A stretch of 57,802 nucleotides of DNA, taken from assembly GCF_000820045.1 (NCBI RefSeq), contig NZ_CDBJ01000071.1, positions 58,230 to 116,031 on the forward strand, read 5' to 3'. A program made the translations under genes and the position numbers. The notes under the pieces are model-generated. The model was not told the DNA's origin and searched no databases. It saw only the letters and a list, made by a program, of their open reading frames with translations. The stretch is from Aeromonas rivuli (GTDB lineage Bacteria; Pseudomonadota; Gammaproteobacteria; Enterobacterales; Aeromonadaceae). Below are positions 37,195 to 45,398 of the stretch, piece by piece. Numbering within the stretch: position 1 is the stretch's first letter; each line of letters opens with the position of its first letter.

Positions 37195-37655
37195 GTGGAT
37201 CCGGTCAGTTATCTGTTTTCGGCGTATCTCAATCTGGTGCAGCAGCTGACCGATAGCATGGGAACCGAACTCAATACTCAGGTAGTGGAATATCAAGGGG
37301 AGCAGGTGCCCTTCTCCTACCTGTGCGTTGGCGGGTCAATGAGCAGAGCGTGTGCCGCCGCTACGAGCAGGATGTGGTGCGGTTTAGCCACTGCACCGTC
37401 AAGGCGGCCTCGCTCTTTGGCGAGCTTTGTCAGACGCTGACAGCCAAACAGGACGCGGTCAGTCCCAACATCAAGCGGATCTATTGCCACGCCGCCCTGA
37501 ATGACAAACCCATGATCGCCGAGATTGGTCGCGCCAGTACCACGTCAGAGCAAGCGGCAGAGCGTGCCTGCAATCAGGCAATCCTCGTGGCCACGAACTC
37601 TGCGGATGAGCGACTGCTGGCTCGACGCGACACGTTATGTGACGGTATTGAGTAG
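37195..37655 (+). pseudogene. Hypothetical protein gene, frameshifted
   Basis: A GTG start (AAGGAGGT five bases upstream) opens VDPVSYLFSAYLNLVQQL and reads to about VPFSYL; the sequence then continues in another frame as RWRVNEQSVCRRYEQDVVRF and runs to the TGA-TAG region at 37655 (ending DTLCDGIE). Removing the extra TG in ctgtgcg (37321-37326) would join the two parts into about 152 residues. The second half has Cys residues and an Ala/Glu-rich helix; no family recognised. Could be a real lesion or a sequencing error. Confidence 0.55.
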
Positions 37656-37691
37656 CTAACAGACATCATCAATGATGGCCAAGGAGGCGTG

Positions 37692-38234
37692 ATGAGGCAG
37701 ATTGCGAACAATATTGGATTCTGGCTTGCCTTGGTGTGGGTCGGCCAACTGCTTACGGGATGTGCCGACAGCCATCAGGTGCACCTCTCCCCAGAGCTGC
37801 CATCTCCCAGGATCCAGGCCGGGCAGAGCCTCTATGTGGCCCTCGCCAGAGATGGCGCTTATGGAGAGCACCATTACCCGGGCTCCGGTCTGATGTTGAG
37901 TCAGGCGATAGCCACGCCGCTGCTCAAGCGGCTAACCCGGGTCGAGTTGGCGCGTCATACAGAGAACCTGAATGAAGCCCTGTCTAGTGCCCGAAAGGGG
38001 GGATATGACCTGCTCTGCTACCCCCAGATCCTGCACTGGGAAGACAGGGCTACCGAGTGGTCCGCCCGCTCCGACAAGGTGACCGTCAAACTGACCCTGT
38101 TCGAGGTGGCCAGTGCCAATGCGCTGCGTTCGGCCCTGATTGAAGGCCAGAGCGGCCTCGCTACTTTTGGGGGGGATCATCCCCAGGATCTCTTGCCCGC
38201 GCCCCTTGAGGCGTTTACAGACAGCCTGTTCTGA
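37692..38234 (+). CDS. Putative lipoprotein (DUF4823-like)
   Basis: 180 residues with a lipoprotein signal: hydrophobic segment FWLALVWVGQLLTGCADS, with lipobox LLTGC near residue 23. The mature part (SLYVALARDGAYGEHHYPGSG, LSQAIATPLLKRL, GYDLLCYPQILHWEDRATEW) looks like the DUF4823 lipoproteins; that family name is from memory and moderately certain. AAGGAGG four bases upstream supports the ATG at 37692 over the adjacent GTG. Confidence 0.7.
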   Translation: MRQIANNIGFWLALVWVGQLLTGCADSHQVHLSPELPSPRIQAGQSLYVALARDGAYGEHHYPGSGLMLSQAIATPLLKRLTRVELARHTENLNEALSSARKGGYDLLCYPQILHWEDRATEWSARSDKVTVKLTLFEVASANALRSALIEGQSGLATFGGDHPQDLLPAPLEAFTDSLF

Positions 38235-38364
38235 GGAGGCTCCCTGCCTCCTTCATCGGACGTTCGCCTGATATCCTGTCCGGCGGTGATGGGATTGAAT
38301 CGATACACATGAAGCCATAGCCCTTAGCAACCAGTCGCCCTCAAGGGGTGGCTCAGGAGTCAAG

Positions 38365-38613
38365 ATGCTGGAACTGAGACCCAACTGTGAGTGCTGCGAT
38401 CGGGATTTGCCCCCTGAGTCGGATCAGGCGCTGATTTGCAGCTATGAATGTACCTTCTGCGCCTCCTGCGCCGAGCAGCGGCTTGGGGGGATCTGCCCCA
38501 ACTGTGGCGGCAACCTGGTGGCACGGCCTATTCGCCCGGCGGCGCGGCTGCTCAAAGACCCAGCCTCCAGGCGGCGAGTGCTCAAGGCCACCGGCTGCGC
38601 CAAGCAAGGATAG
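38365..38613 (+). CDS. DUF1272 zinc-ribbon-like small protein
   Basis: 82 residues: LELRPNCECCDRDLPPES, ICSYECTFCASCAEQ, GGICPNCGGNLVARPIRP. Four CxxC-type pairs suggest two zinc sites. This is the DUF1272 pattern. AGGAG six bases upstream of the ATG. Function unknown. Confidence 0.92.
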   Translation: MLELRPNCECCDRDLPPESDQALICSYECTFCASCAEQRLGGICPNCGGNLVARPIRPAARLLKDPASRRRVLKATGCAKQG

Positions 38614-38626
38614 AGGAGAGGGGTTG

Positions 38627-38773
38627 ATGGGGGCCGATCTATCGTTATTTGGTCTGCTTAGCGGCGATGTTGACCTCGACTATGTCACAACCTAGGTACA
38701 AAAGTTGCCGCAAAACATCTTCTGCAAACTGATCGATGACAGTATCGACATGATTGGGTACCAGCCCTCATGA
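38627..38773 (+). pseudogene. Possible small gene with an in-frame amber codon
   Basis: ATG at 38627 (AGGAGAGGGG upstream) reads MGADLSLFGLLSGDVDLDYV, T, T, then TAG (38693-38695); the same frame continues VQKLPQNIFCKLIDDSIDM up to TGA (38771-38773). The uniform acidic, protein-like look on both sides suggests a 48-codon gene with a nonsense mutation, or the remnant of a longer one. No family recognised. Confidence 0.3.
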
Positions 38774-38777
38774 AAAC

Positions 38778-38797
38778 ACCTCGCGGATGAGCGAGGT
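38778..38797. terminator. Terminator at the end of the helicase gene
   Basis: ACCTCGC (38778-38784) and GCGAGGT (38791-38797). On the minus strand it is followed by GTTTT, serving the helicase gene that ends at 38814; T-rich bases on the plus side may serve the small frame at 38627. Confidence 0.7.
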
Positions 38798-38813
38798 ATT
38801 TATCTAACAGGAG

Positions 38814-41800
38814 TTAACCAACTGCCAGTTTGGCCGCTTCTTTCCACATAAAGGGTGGCATCGGAGTGGTGAGGTGCCATTTAATGTTCATTGGCTGGCT
38901 GCCGCTGTGGGAGACGAACTCCACCTCTCCAAAGTTCACGAAGCCAAGAGTGCGGCCAAACTCATCGTTGCTCTGCTCACGAACAAACAAAAACATGCGT
39001 TTACCGCTATCTCTGTGCTGGATATAACTCAACCCCTTACCACGATCTGGACGAGCGCTATTTTGGCTTTGCCAATGGAACAGCGACTCGTTAATGGCGT
39101 AGTCGTGATAACGGGTGGTGGGAGAGAAGTGCTGCTCCGTTTTGTTTAGGGTCACAAACAGCAGCTCAATATTCTGCTCTGCAATAACAAACACCCCTTC
39201 ACGAGCTGACGGTTGCTGTTCGAAATTGGTGGCACCAAAACCAACTAACACCTGCTCTCTGGCATAACGGGCATGTAGCCGTAGCGGATTGTCGGGAAGG
39301 TGGGGCATTGCTAACTGCTCGTGTTGAACCCGATTGATCAACAGGGGTAACAGGTCTGCCAGTTCAGCCCTGAGCTCCGGGTGTTCGAGCCGCTTAAGGC
39401 TCTGCGCCAGGGTGGCAAAACCCGCCTTGGGACCGCTCTGTTGCCAGAAGTCGTAATGGCACATCAGGGCCATGCGTTCATCCAGATCAGGAGTGAGTGC
39501 AAAGTGTCCTGCGACCAACGCCTGCAAGAACTGAAGGTAATGGAGCGCATCACAGCCCAACAGCCGAGTTTTGATGGCACGGGTGTAGAGGGTGTGCAAC
39601 TTCTCATCGGTGAATTCAGAAACGGTGTGGTTGTGAGCCTCTTTGACCAAGACGTTCCAGTTACCGCGCTTGTAGATCTCCTCAAGGCTGATATGAGGGT
39701 AAAAGTTCAAAAAGTTCGCCAGGGTCAGCGGTAAATCGCAATCCTGTGAGAAACGGCGGATCAGGCCCATGAGTCGCGAGGTATTGAGGATCGCCTTCTT
39801 GATATTGCTCAGGATCAACTCTTGAGTTTGCTTCGAGAGCTCGATGCGGCATCCCAAGGGGGCATGGGGGAAGCCCTGTTTGATTTCGTGGCTAATTGCC
39901 TTATTGGTTTTACCCACCAATGCTCGGAATTTCTGGGCAAAGTCATACTCCGCACGGGCATTGCCAACAAAGTCCAACACTGTGCAGCACTCTTTATCGT
40001 TTGCCAGTCGCAGGCCACGCCCTAATTGCTGTAAGAAGATGGTGAGGCTTTCCGTTGGCCGTAAAAACAGCAAGGTATCGACTTCGGGGATATCGACACC
40101 TTCGTTGAAAATATCCACTACGCAGAGAATGTTGATAACGCCTATGCGCAAACCTTGTTGTTTACTATGCCGCTCGTCGCGGTTATCGCTGGTGAGAATG
40201 TCCGCCTTGATGCCCTTGAGTAAAAAGGCCTTACACATAAAGGCGGCATGGTCCCGGCTCACGCAAAATGCCAGTGCTTTGATCTTGGTAATATCGGTGA
40301 CGATCTCATCGAGGCTCTGGACTATCTTCTGCACCCGTTGCTGATTATGGGTATAGAGATTGGTGAGTTCTGTGATGTCATAGCGGCCATTTTTCCAAGC
40401 GACTTGGCGTAAATCTGTATCATCGTCGATGCCAAAATATTGGAATGGACAAAGATGGCGACGATTGATGGCTTCTGGTAGGCGGATTTCGGCTGCGATC
40501 ACGCCACAAAAGTCCGCAAGAATATCACCGCCATCGTGGCGCTCAGGCGTGGCGGTCAATCCCAAGAGAATGTGAGGGGAAAAGGCGGCGAGCAAGCCAC
40601 GATAACTGTCTGCCGCAATATGGTGAACCTCATCGATGACGATGTAATCGAAATAGTTTGGGCTAAGACGAAAATTAGTCAGCTGATTATTCAAGGATTG
40701 CACCGAGGCAAAAAGCTGATGGTAGTGGGTAGGCACGGCGCCACCGACCAAGAGTTCACCAAAATTGGATTGCTTGAGCACACCGCGGTAGGAGGCCAAT
40801 GCCTGGCGCAAGATCTCCTCTTTGTGGGCGATAAACAGAAACTTGGCGTCGGGTTTTGTTTTCAGAAAACGCGCAAAATCAAAGGCGGAGATCAGGGTTT
40901 TTCCCGTACCGGTGGCCGCCACAACCAAGTTACGAAAGCGCTGATGTATAGAGCGCTCCATCGCCAATTGCTCAAGAATCTCCTGTTGATGGGGAAACGG
41001 CGTGATATCAAAGAAATAGGCAGGACTATTTTTATCCCCATCCCCACGGGCCTCTTGCAGCGCATGCTGTAATTTTGTGCGGCTTTCTAGCTTGCCATCA
41101 AACAGTTCAAAATCATCGGATTCCCAATAGGTTTCAAAGGTACTCAGGGATTTCTCGATAATATGAGGGATCTCTTGCGAGGTGATTTTTAGGTTCCACT
41201 CCAAGCCACTGGTGAGGGCAGAATGAGAGAGGTTGGATGAACCTATATAGCCGGTATGAAAGCCGGTATTTCGGCAAAAGAGATAGCTCTTGGCATGCAA
41301 CCGCTCGCGCTGGGTGTTGTAGCTGAGTTTGACTTCGGTGTTGGGCAGGCTGGCTAAAAATTCAACTGCCTTGGCGTCGGTTGCCCCCATATAAGAAGTG
41401 GTAATCACTTTTAATTGGCGGCCGCTGCGGGTGAACTCCTCGAGCTCATGGCGGAAAATACGGATACCTGCCCATTTGATAAATGAGACCAGCCAGCAGA
41501 TGCTATCTGCCGATAATATCTCCCGTTTGATCTCTGATTCCATCGACAAACCCGCATTGCTGCCGCAAAAAAGCTCACTCTGGGTCAGGCCCGTTAGAGG
41601 GAAAACATCTTCGGCATATTGCTTTAAATTGGCTGAGATGGGGTTATCCAACTGGTAGAGCGCTGTCAGTATTTTCCCCTGGCTATCGATGAGATTCTCG
41701 CTAATAAAGTCCGGGTCTTGCGTGCGATCTTTTAGCCACAGTAATAACTGGTTAGCCAGTTCAATCTGCCGTTGTAGCTGATCCTCTCCCGTGACCGAGC

Positions 41801-41957
41801 CCACCGCATATTCCAAAACCCGGCTAAGAAAACGTGATAACCAGACGGCCGCTTCGGTTGATTCAAGCCGGCGTTCCCCTACGTAAAAGCGCTCGCGGTC
41901 GAGTCGAGATGTCAGCAGTTGAGTGATGAGTTGTTCATAAATACCACATTGTTGCAT
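38814..41957 (-). CDS. PLD-like nuclease / SF2 helicase / DUF3427 protein
   Basis: 1047 residues. An N-terminal phospholipase D-type domain has one HxK site (HAKSYLF, H221-K223) with GSSNLSHSAL at 239-248. An SF2 helicase core follows: Walker A ATGTGKT (348-354), IDEVHH (441-446), GLTATPER, and motif VI in QLGRGLRLANDKE. The C-terminal ~150 residues (LLFVTLNKTEQHFSPTTRYH through LGFVNFGEVEF) match DUF3427. Architecture suggests DNA translocation linked to cleavage, as in restriction- or defence-related enzymes; no methylase or partner gene is adjacent. Codon use and base composition are visibly AT-richer than all neighbours, indicating horizontal transfer. Confidence 0.88.
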   Translation of the reverse strand: MQQCGIYEQLITQLLTSRLDRERFYVGERRLESTEAAVWLSRFLSRVLEYAVGSVTGEDQLQRQIELANQLLLWLKDRTQDPDFISENLIDSQGKILTALYQLDNPISANLKQYAEDVFPLTGLTQSELFCGSNAGLSMESEIKREILSADSICWLVSFIKWAGIRIFRHELEEFTRSGRQLKVITTSYMGATDAKAVEFLASLPNTEVKLSYNTQRERLHAKSYLFCRNTGFHTGYIGSSNLSHSALTSGLEWNLKITSQEIPHIIEKSLSTFETYWESDDFELFDGKLESRTKLQHALQEARGDGDKNSPAYFFDITPFPHQQEILEQLAMERSIHQRFRNLVVAATGTGKTLISAFDFARFLKTKPDAKFLFIAHKEEILRQALASYRGVLKQSNFGELLVGGAVPTHYHQLFASVQSLNNQLTNFRLSPNYFDYIVIDEVHHIAADSYRGLLAAFSPHILLGLTATPERHDGGDILADFCGVIAAEIRLPEAINRRHLCPFQYFGIDDDTDLRQVAWKNGRYDITELTNLYTHNQQRVQKIVQSLDEIVTDITKIKALAFCVSRDHAAFMCKAFLLKGIKADILTSDNRDERHSKQQGLRIGVINILCVVDIFNEGVDIPEVDTLLFLRPTESLTIFLQQLGRGLRLANDKECCTVLDFVGNARAEYDFAQKFRALVGKTNKAISHEIKQGFPHAPLGCRIELSKQTQELILSNIKKAILNTSRLMGLIRRFSQDCDLPLTLANFLNFYPHISLEEIYKRGNWNVLVKEAHNHTVSEFTDEKLHTLYTRAIKTRLLGCDALHYLQFLQALVAGHFALTPDLDERMALMCHYDFWQQSGPKAGFATLAQSLKRLEHPELRAELADLLPLLINRVQHEQLAMPHLPDNPLRLHARYAREQVLVGFGATNFEQQPSAREGVFVIAEQNIELLFVTLNKTEQHFSPTTRYHDYAINESLFHWQSQNSARPDRGKGLSYIQHRDSGKRMFLFVREQSNDEFGRTLGFVNFGEVEFVSHSGSQPMNIKWHLTTPMPPFMWKEAAKLAVG

Positions 41958-42108
41958 CGCTGCTGACCTTGAGTCTTGTGCATAAGGGAGAGCAGAATAT
42001 CATTTTTTGTAACTAAATCAGTAAGCTGTTCTCTTATACTACTCCTTTGAAAATCAATCTGATGGCTAGCGGTACAAACAGACGGTAGCTAGCGACAAGG
42101 AGGAGGTG

Positions 42109-42174
42109 ATGGTACCGGTTTCTAGGGAACTGGGGCGATTCAGGCACCGAGTCCAAACGCTTATGGTGAACTAA
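42109..42174 (+). CDS. Small ORF with strong ribosome binding site (21 aa)
   Basis: AAGGAGGAGGTG precedes an ATG that opens MVPVSRELGRFRHRVQTLMV, N, then TAA. A longer frame starts two bases later (ATG 42177) but runs through the gdhA terminator and is unlikely to be real. The peptide is basic and unknown. It could be the left-over start of a lost gene beside the acquired helicase. Confidence 0.3.
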   Translation: MVPVSRELGRFRHRVQTLMVN

Positions 42175-42262
42175 CGATGAGGATGAGTCGCCGTCTTTCA
42201 GTTCTGAAAAATCAGCTGAAAACGTCTGTAGCCCCTAGTGATACTCCCACGTTGGCTGACAT

Positions 42263-42294
42263 AAAAAACGCGGCAGCCCAAGGGCTGCCGCGTT
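42263..42294 (-). terminator. Terminator of gdhA
   Basis: AACGCGGCAGCCC (42267-42279) and GGGCTGCCGCGTT (42282-42294) form a 13-bp stem; on the minus strand it is followed by TTTTTT (complement of 42263-42268). It lies just beyond the gdhA stop. Confidence 0.93.
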
Positions 42295-42339
42295 GTGTTT
42301 GGGTGCTTGAGGCATCGGCCCTAAGCCATTCCCGCAGTA

Positions 42340-43683
42340 TTAGCAGACCCCCTGCGCCAGCATGGCGTCGGCGACCTTGACGAAGCCGGCGATATTGGCG
42401 CCGCTTTCGTAGTTCACATGGTCGTCATCCTGGCCATAACGTACACAGGTGGCGTGAATGCTGGTCATGATCTCCTTGAGGCGCGCATCGACCTCGTCCC
42501 GGCTCCAGCCGAGGCGCTGGGCGTTCTGGCTCATCTCCAGACCCGAAGTGGCCACGCCCCCCGCGTTGGCCGCCTTGCCCGGGGCAAACAGTACCCTGGC
42601 CTCATGGAAGAGCTGAATGGCGGCAGCGCTGCTTGGCATGTTGGCGCCCTCCGCCACCAGCTGCACGCCGTTGGTGATGAGGGTTGCGGCATCCTCTTCC
42701 CCCAACTCGTTCTGGGTGGCGCAGGGCAGGGCGATCTGAGTCGGCAAGTGCCAGGGGGAGCGGCCGGTGAAGAACTCCAACCCCAGCTCGTGGGCGTAAT
42801 CGGCGACCCGCTTGCGCTGCTCGTTCTTGAGCGCCATCAGGCGGGCCAGTTTCTCGGGGGTGAAGCCGTCGGGATCAAAGACGGTGCCGCCGGAGTCAGA
42901 GGCGGTGATGACCCGGGCGCCGAGCGCCATCGCCTTCTCGATGGCGTATTGCGCCACGTTGCCGGAACCCGATACCGAGACCGTCATGCCTGCGAGGGAT
43001 TGTCCGCGATTGGCCAGCATGGCTTGGGCGAAGTAGAGCAGGCCGTAGCCGGTGGCTTCCGGGCGAATGAGGCTGCCGCCAAAGGAGAGTCCCTTGCCGG
43101 TGAAGACGCACTCGGCGCTGTTGGTGAGCTTCTTCATCATGCCCGCCATGTAACTCACCTCGCGCCCGCCCACCCCGATGTCACCGGCTGGCACATCGGT
43201 GTTGGCGCCCAGGTGGCGATAGAGTTCCAGCATCAGCGCCTGGCAAAAACGCATCACTTCTCCCTCGCTCTTGCCCTTGGGATCGAAATCACTGCCGCCC
43301 TTGCCGCCGCCCATGGGCAGGGTAGTGAGGGCATTCTTGAAGGTCTGCTCGAAGGCGAGGAACTTGAGCACCGAGAGATCCACCGAGGGGTGGAAGCGCA
43401 TGCCCCCCTTGAAGGGGCCGATGGCCGAGTTGTGCTGGATACGATAACCACGGTTGACCCGCACCTGACCCCGATCATCCACCCAACTCACTCGAAACTG
43501 GATCAGGCGCTCCGGCTCTACCAGCCGCTCCAACAGGCCGTGCTGCAAATAGTGGGGGTGACGTTCGATGAAGGGCCAGATGGAGGCAACCACCTCACTC
43601 ACGGCCTGGATGAACTCGGGCTGATGAGGATTGCGGTTGGCCAGCTGGGCCAGGAAATCCGTCTGGGAAAGGGAATGGCTCAT
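42340..43683 (-). CDS. gdhA: NADP-specific glutamate dehydrogenase
   Basis: 447 residues; makes glutamate from 2-oxoglutarate, ammonia and NADPH. Seen: VNRGYRIQHNSAIGPFKGGM, TLPMGGGKGGSDFDPKGKS (catalytic lysine region), PAGDIGVGGREVSYMAGM, and the cofactor fold VSVSGSGNVAQYAIEKA. Length equals the hexameric enterobacterial enzyme. The start has GGAGTT upstream on the minus strand. It has its own terminator. Confidence 0.96.
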   Translation of the reverse strand: MSHSLSQTDFLAQLANRNPHQPEFIQAVSEVVASIWPFIERHPHYLQHGLLERLVEPERLIQFRVSWVDDRGQVRVNRGYRIQHNSAIGPFKGGMRFHPSVDLSVLKFLAFEQTFKNALTTLPMGGGKGGSDFDPKGKSEGEVMRFCQALMLELYRHLGANTDVPAGDIGVGGREVSYMAGMMKKLTNSAECVFTGKGLSFGGSLIRPEATGYGLLYFAQAMLANRGQSLAGMTVSVSGSGNVAQYAIEKAMALGARVITASDSGGTVFDPDGFTPEKLARLMALKNEQRKRVADYAHELGLEFFTGRSPWHLPTQIALPCATQNELGEEDAATLITNGVQLVAEGANMPSSAAAIQLFHEARVLFAPGKAANAGGVATSGLEMSQNAQRLGWSRDEVDARLKEIMTSIHATCVRYGQDDDHVNYESGANIAGFVKVADAMLAQGVC

Positions 43684-44343
43684 CGGTAACTCCTGTATGG
43701 GATGATGAAATAGGCGTCTGTCAGAAAGCGAGTCAGGCCCCGCATGAAAGGTTATTTTTTAATTGGTAGTCAGTGCGGGTAAATATTCGAATCCATGGCC
43801 CGTTTTAAAAATAATATTTTATTTGGGCCCAAAGCCACGGCGATCGTGGCGCTTACAGCAAGATAATTCGCGTGAACGAAAATCTTTTTATGCATTTTTG
43901 ATTAATAAATAGCAAGTTTTTGTTGGTGCCAAGTGACACAGGGGCAAGCTGGCTGCATAGCCAGTGAATGGGTCTCGTGCGAGGAGTGTGGGCAAGGTCA
44001 TCGGCCTGCACCGCGTCTTGATGTGCCCATTGTTGGCCGCACTCTGTGCTCCGCTGAATGTGGGAGTGGGTGCTTGTGCCGTTGCGGGCCTCATATCGGG
44101 CCTTGCGATCGCGTTATTGGGGAGGGCGGGGGAGAAGTATCCGGCGAATGGATCGGGGCAATATGCTACTGTAGCGGCGCTTTTTTGAAGAATGCGCAGG
44201 CTTTGACCCTTTTGAAGACGCTTTTTTGCAGATGCTTTTTGTAGATTCTTTTTGTAAATGGACATGTATGCAGACTAACCCGACCATGACCTGGCTGACT
44301 CAGCCGACAACCCTCCTCAACCCCATATTCTGGCAGGTGACCC
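43684..44343. other. Intergenic region, 660 bp, gdhA/rluF
   Basis: Divergent promoters must lie here. AT-rich near gdhA (43750-43930). A small hairpin CTGGCT/AGCCAG is at 43949-43964. A three-fold T-rich repeat is at 44217-44256. No frame with a ribosome binding site and protein features was seen on either strand. Confidence 0.5.
44217..44256 (+). repeat. Three imperfect 13-14 bp T-rich units ahead of rluF
   Basis: GACGCTTTTTTGCA, GATGCTTTTTGTA and GATTCTTTTTGTA stand head to tail 88 bases before rluF. Related T-runs occur just upstream at about 44180. Possible regulatory array or simple slippage product. Confidence 0.7.
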
Positions 44344-45339
44344 ATGCTGGCTGATGAATCCATGCGCCTGAACAAATACATCAGCGAGAGCGGCATCTGC
44401 TCCCGTCGTGAGGCCGATCGCTTCATCGAGCAGGGCCAGGTCTTCATCAATGGCAAGCGGGCCGGGATCGGCGATCAGGTGTTTGCCGGGGATCGGGTCT
44501 TGGTCAACGGTCAGGTGATCGAGGCGCGAGAAGCCGACAGCCTGGTGTTCATCGTGCTCAACAAGCCGGTGGGCATCGTCTCCACCACGGAGGCGGGGGA
44601 GAAGGACAACATCGTCGACTTCGTCAACCACAGCACCCGTATCTTCCCCATCGGCCGACTCGACAAGGACTCCCAGGGGCTCATCTTCCTGACCAACCAC
44701 GGGGATCTGGTCAACAAGATCCTGCGGGCGGGCAACGATCACGAGAAAGAGTACCTGGTGACCGTCGACAAGCCGGTGACCGATGAGTTCATCCGCGGCA
44801 TGGGCGCCGGGGTGCCGATCCTCGGTGCCATCACCAAGAAGTGCAAGGTGAAGCGAGAGGCCCCCTTCGTGTTCCGCATCACCCTAGTGCAGGGGCTCAA
44901 TCGCCAGATCCGCCGCATGTGCGAACATTTCGGCTTCGAGGTCACCAAGCTAGAACGCATCCGCATCATGAACGTCAGCCTCAAGGGGCTGCCGGTGGGG
45001 GAGTGGCGCGATCTCACCGACGATGAGCTGATCGAGCTGTTCAAGCTGATTGAAGACTCCTCCTCCGAGGTGAAACCGGCCAAGGGGGAGAAGCCCAAGA
45101 CCCCGGCGGCGCAAAGCGCCAAACCGGCCCAGGGCAAGAAGCCGCGCCGGGACGATGACCACGAGATTGGCGGCCGTCCCAACGTGCCGGGCCCCTCGGC
45201 GTTTGAGAACAAGAGCCCAGCGGGCAAGGTCGCGGCCGGTAAAGGCGCCGCTGGCAAGGGCGCTCCGGCCAAGGGTGGCAAACCGGCTGCGGGCAAACCG
45301 CGTTCCCCCCAGGCTGGACGGCAGAAGAAGGGGCGCTAA
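44344..45339 (+). CDS. rluF: 23S rRNA pseudouridine(2604) synthase RluF
   Basis: 331 residues. An S4 RNA-binding domain ([20 protein letters not shown]) is followed by the RsuA-type catalytic core with [15 protein letters not shown] (catalytic Asp), [16 protein letters not shown] and [15 protein letters not shown]. Near identity with E. coli RluF decides both the name and the ATG at 44344 ([13 protein letters not shown]). The C-terminal ~90 residues are a low-complexity Lys/Pro/Ala/Gly tail, somewhat longer than in E. coli, probably an rRNA-binding extension. Confidence 0.96.
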   Translation: MLADESMRLNKYISESGICSRREADRFIEQGQVFINGKRAGIGDQVFAGDRVLVNGQVIEAREADSLVFIVLNKPVGIVSTTEAGEKDNIVDFVNHSTRIFPIGRLDKDSQGLIFLTNHGDLVNKILRAGNDHEKEYLVTVDKPVTDEFIRGMGAGVPILGAITKKCKVKREAPFVFRITLVQGLNRQIRRMCEHFGFEVTKLERIRIMNVSLKGLPVGEWRDLTDDELIELFKLIEDSSSEVKPAKGEKPKTPAAQSAKPAQGKKPRRDDDHEIGGRPNVPGPSAFENKSPAGKVAAGKGAAGKGAPAKGGKPAAGKPRSPQAGRQKKGR

Positions 45340-45369
45340 GCTCGCCCCTCATCCCATAGTGATCTCTCC

Positions 45370-45398
45370 CAATACACCGGCCTCAGGCCGGTGTATTG
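45370..45398. terminator. Bidirectional terminator after rluF
   Basis: CAATACACCGGCC (45370-45382) and GGCCGGTGTATTG (45386-45398) between convergent genes; the left arm starts inside the predicted end region of the facing transporter's 3' side. Confidence 0.85.

Larger units (their letters stand above)
41958..42339. other. Intergenic region between helicase and gdhA
   Basis: 382 bases between two minus-strand genes. It holds the helicase promoter (AT-rich part, 41985-42060), two GCTAGC palindromes (about 42065 and 42088), a small plus-strand frame with a strong ribosome binding site, and the gdhA terminator. Confidence 0.5.

Noticed and set aside
38690..42120. Possible attachment-site repeats flanking the helicase gene
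   Set aside because: Only short matches such as GGTACAAA (left ~38695, right ~42071) were found; too short to call.
42177..42380. Plus-strand frame MRMSRRLSVLKNQ... near the gdhA end
   Set aside because: It runs through the gdhA terminator and into gdhA antisense; only its first codons could be a remnant.
43888..44265. Minus-strand 125-codon frame between gdhA and rluF
   Set aside because: Lys-rich start comes from the T-rich repeats; no ribosome binding site or family pattern.
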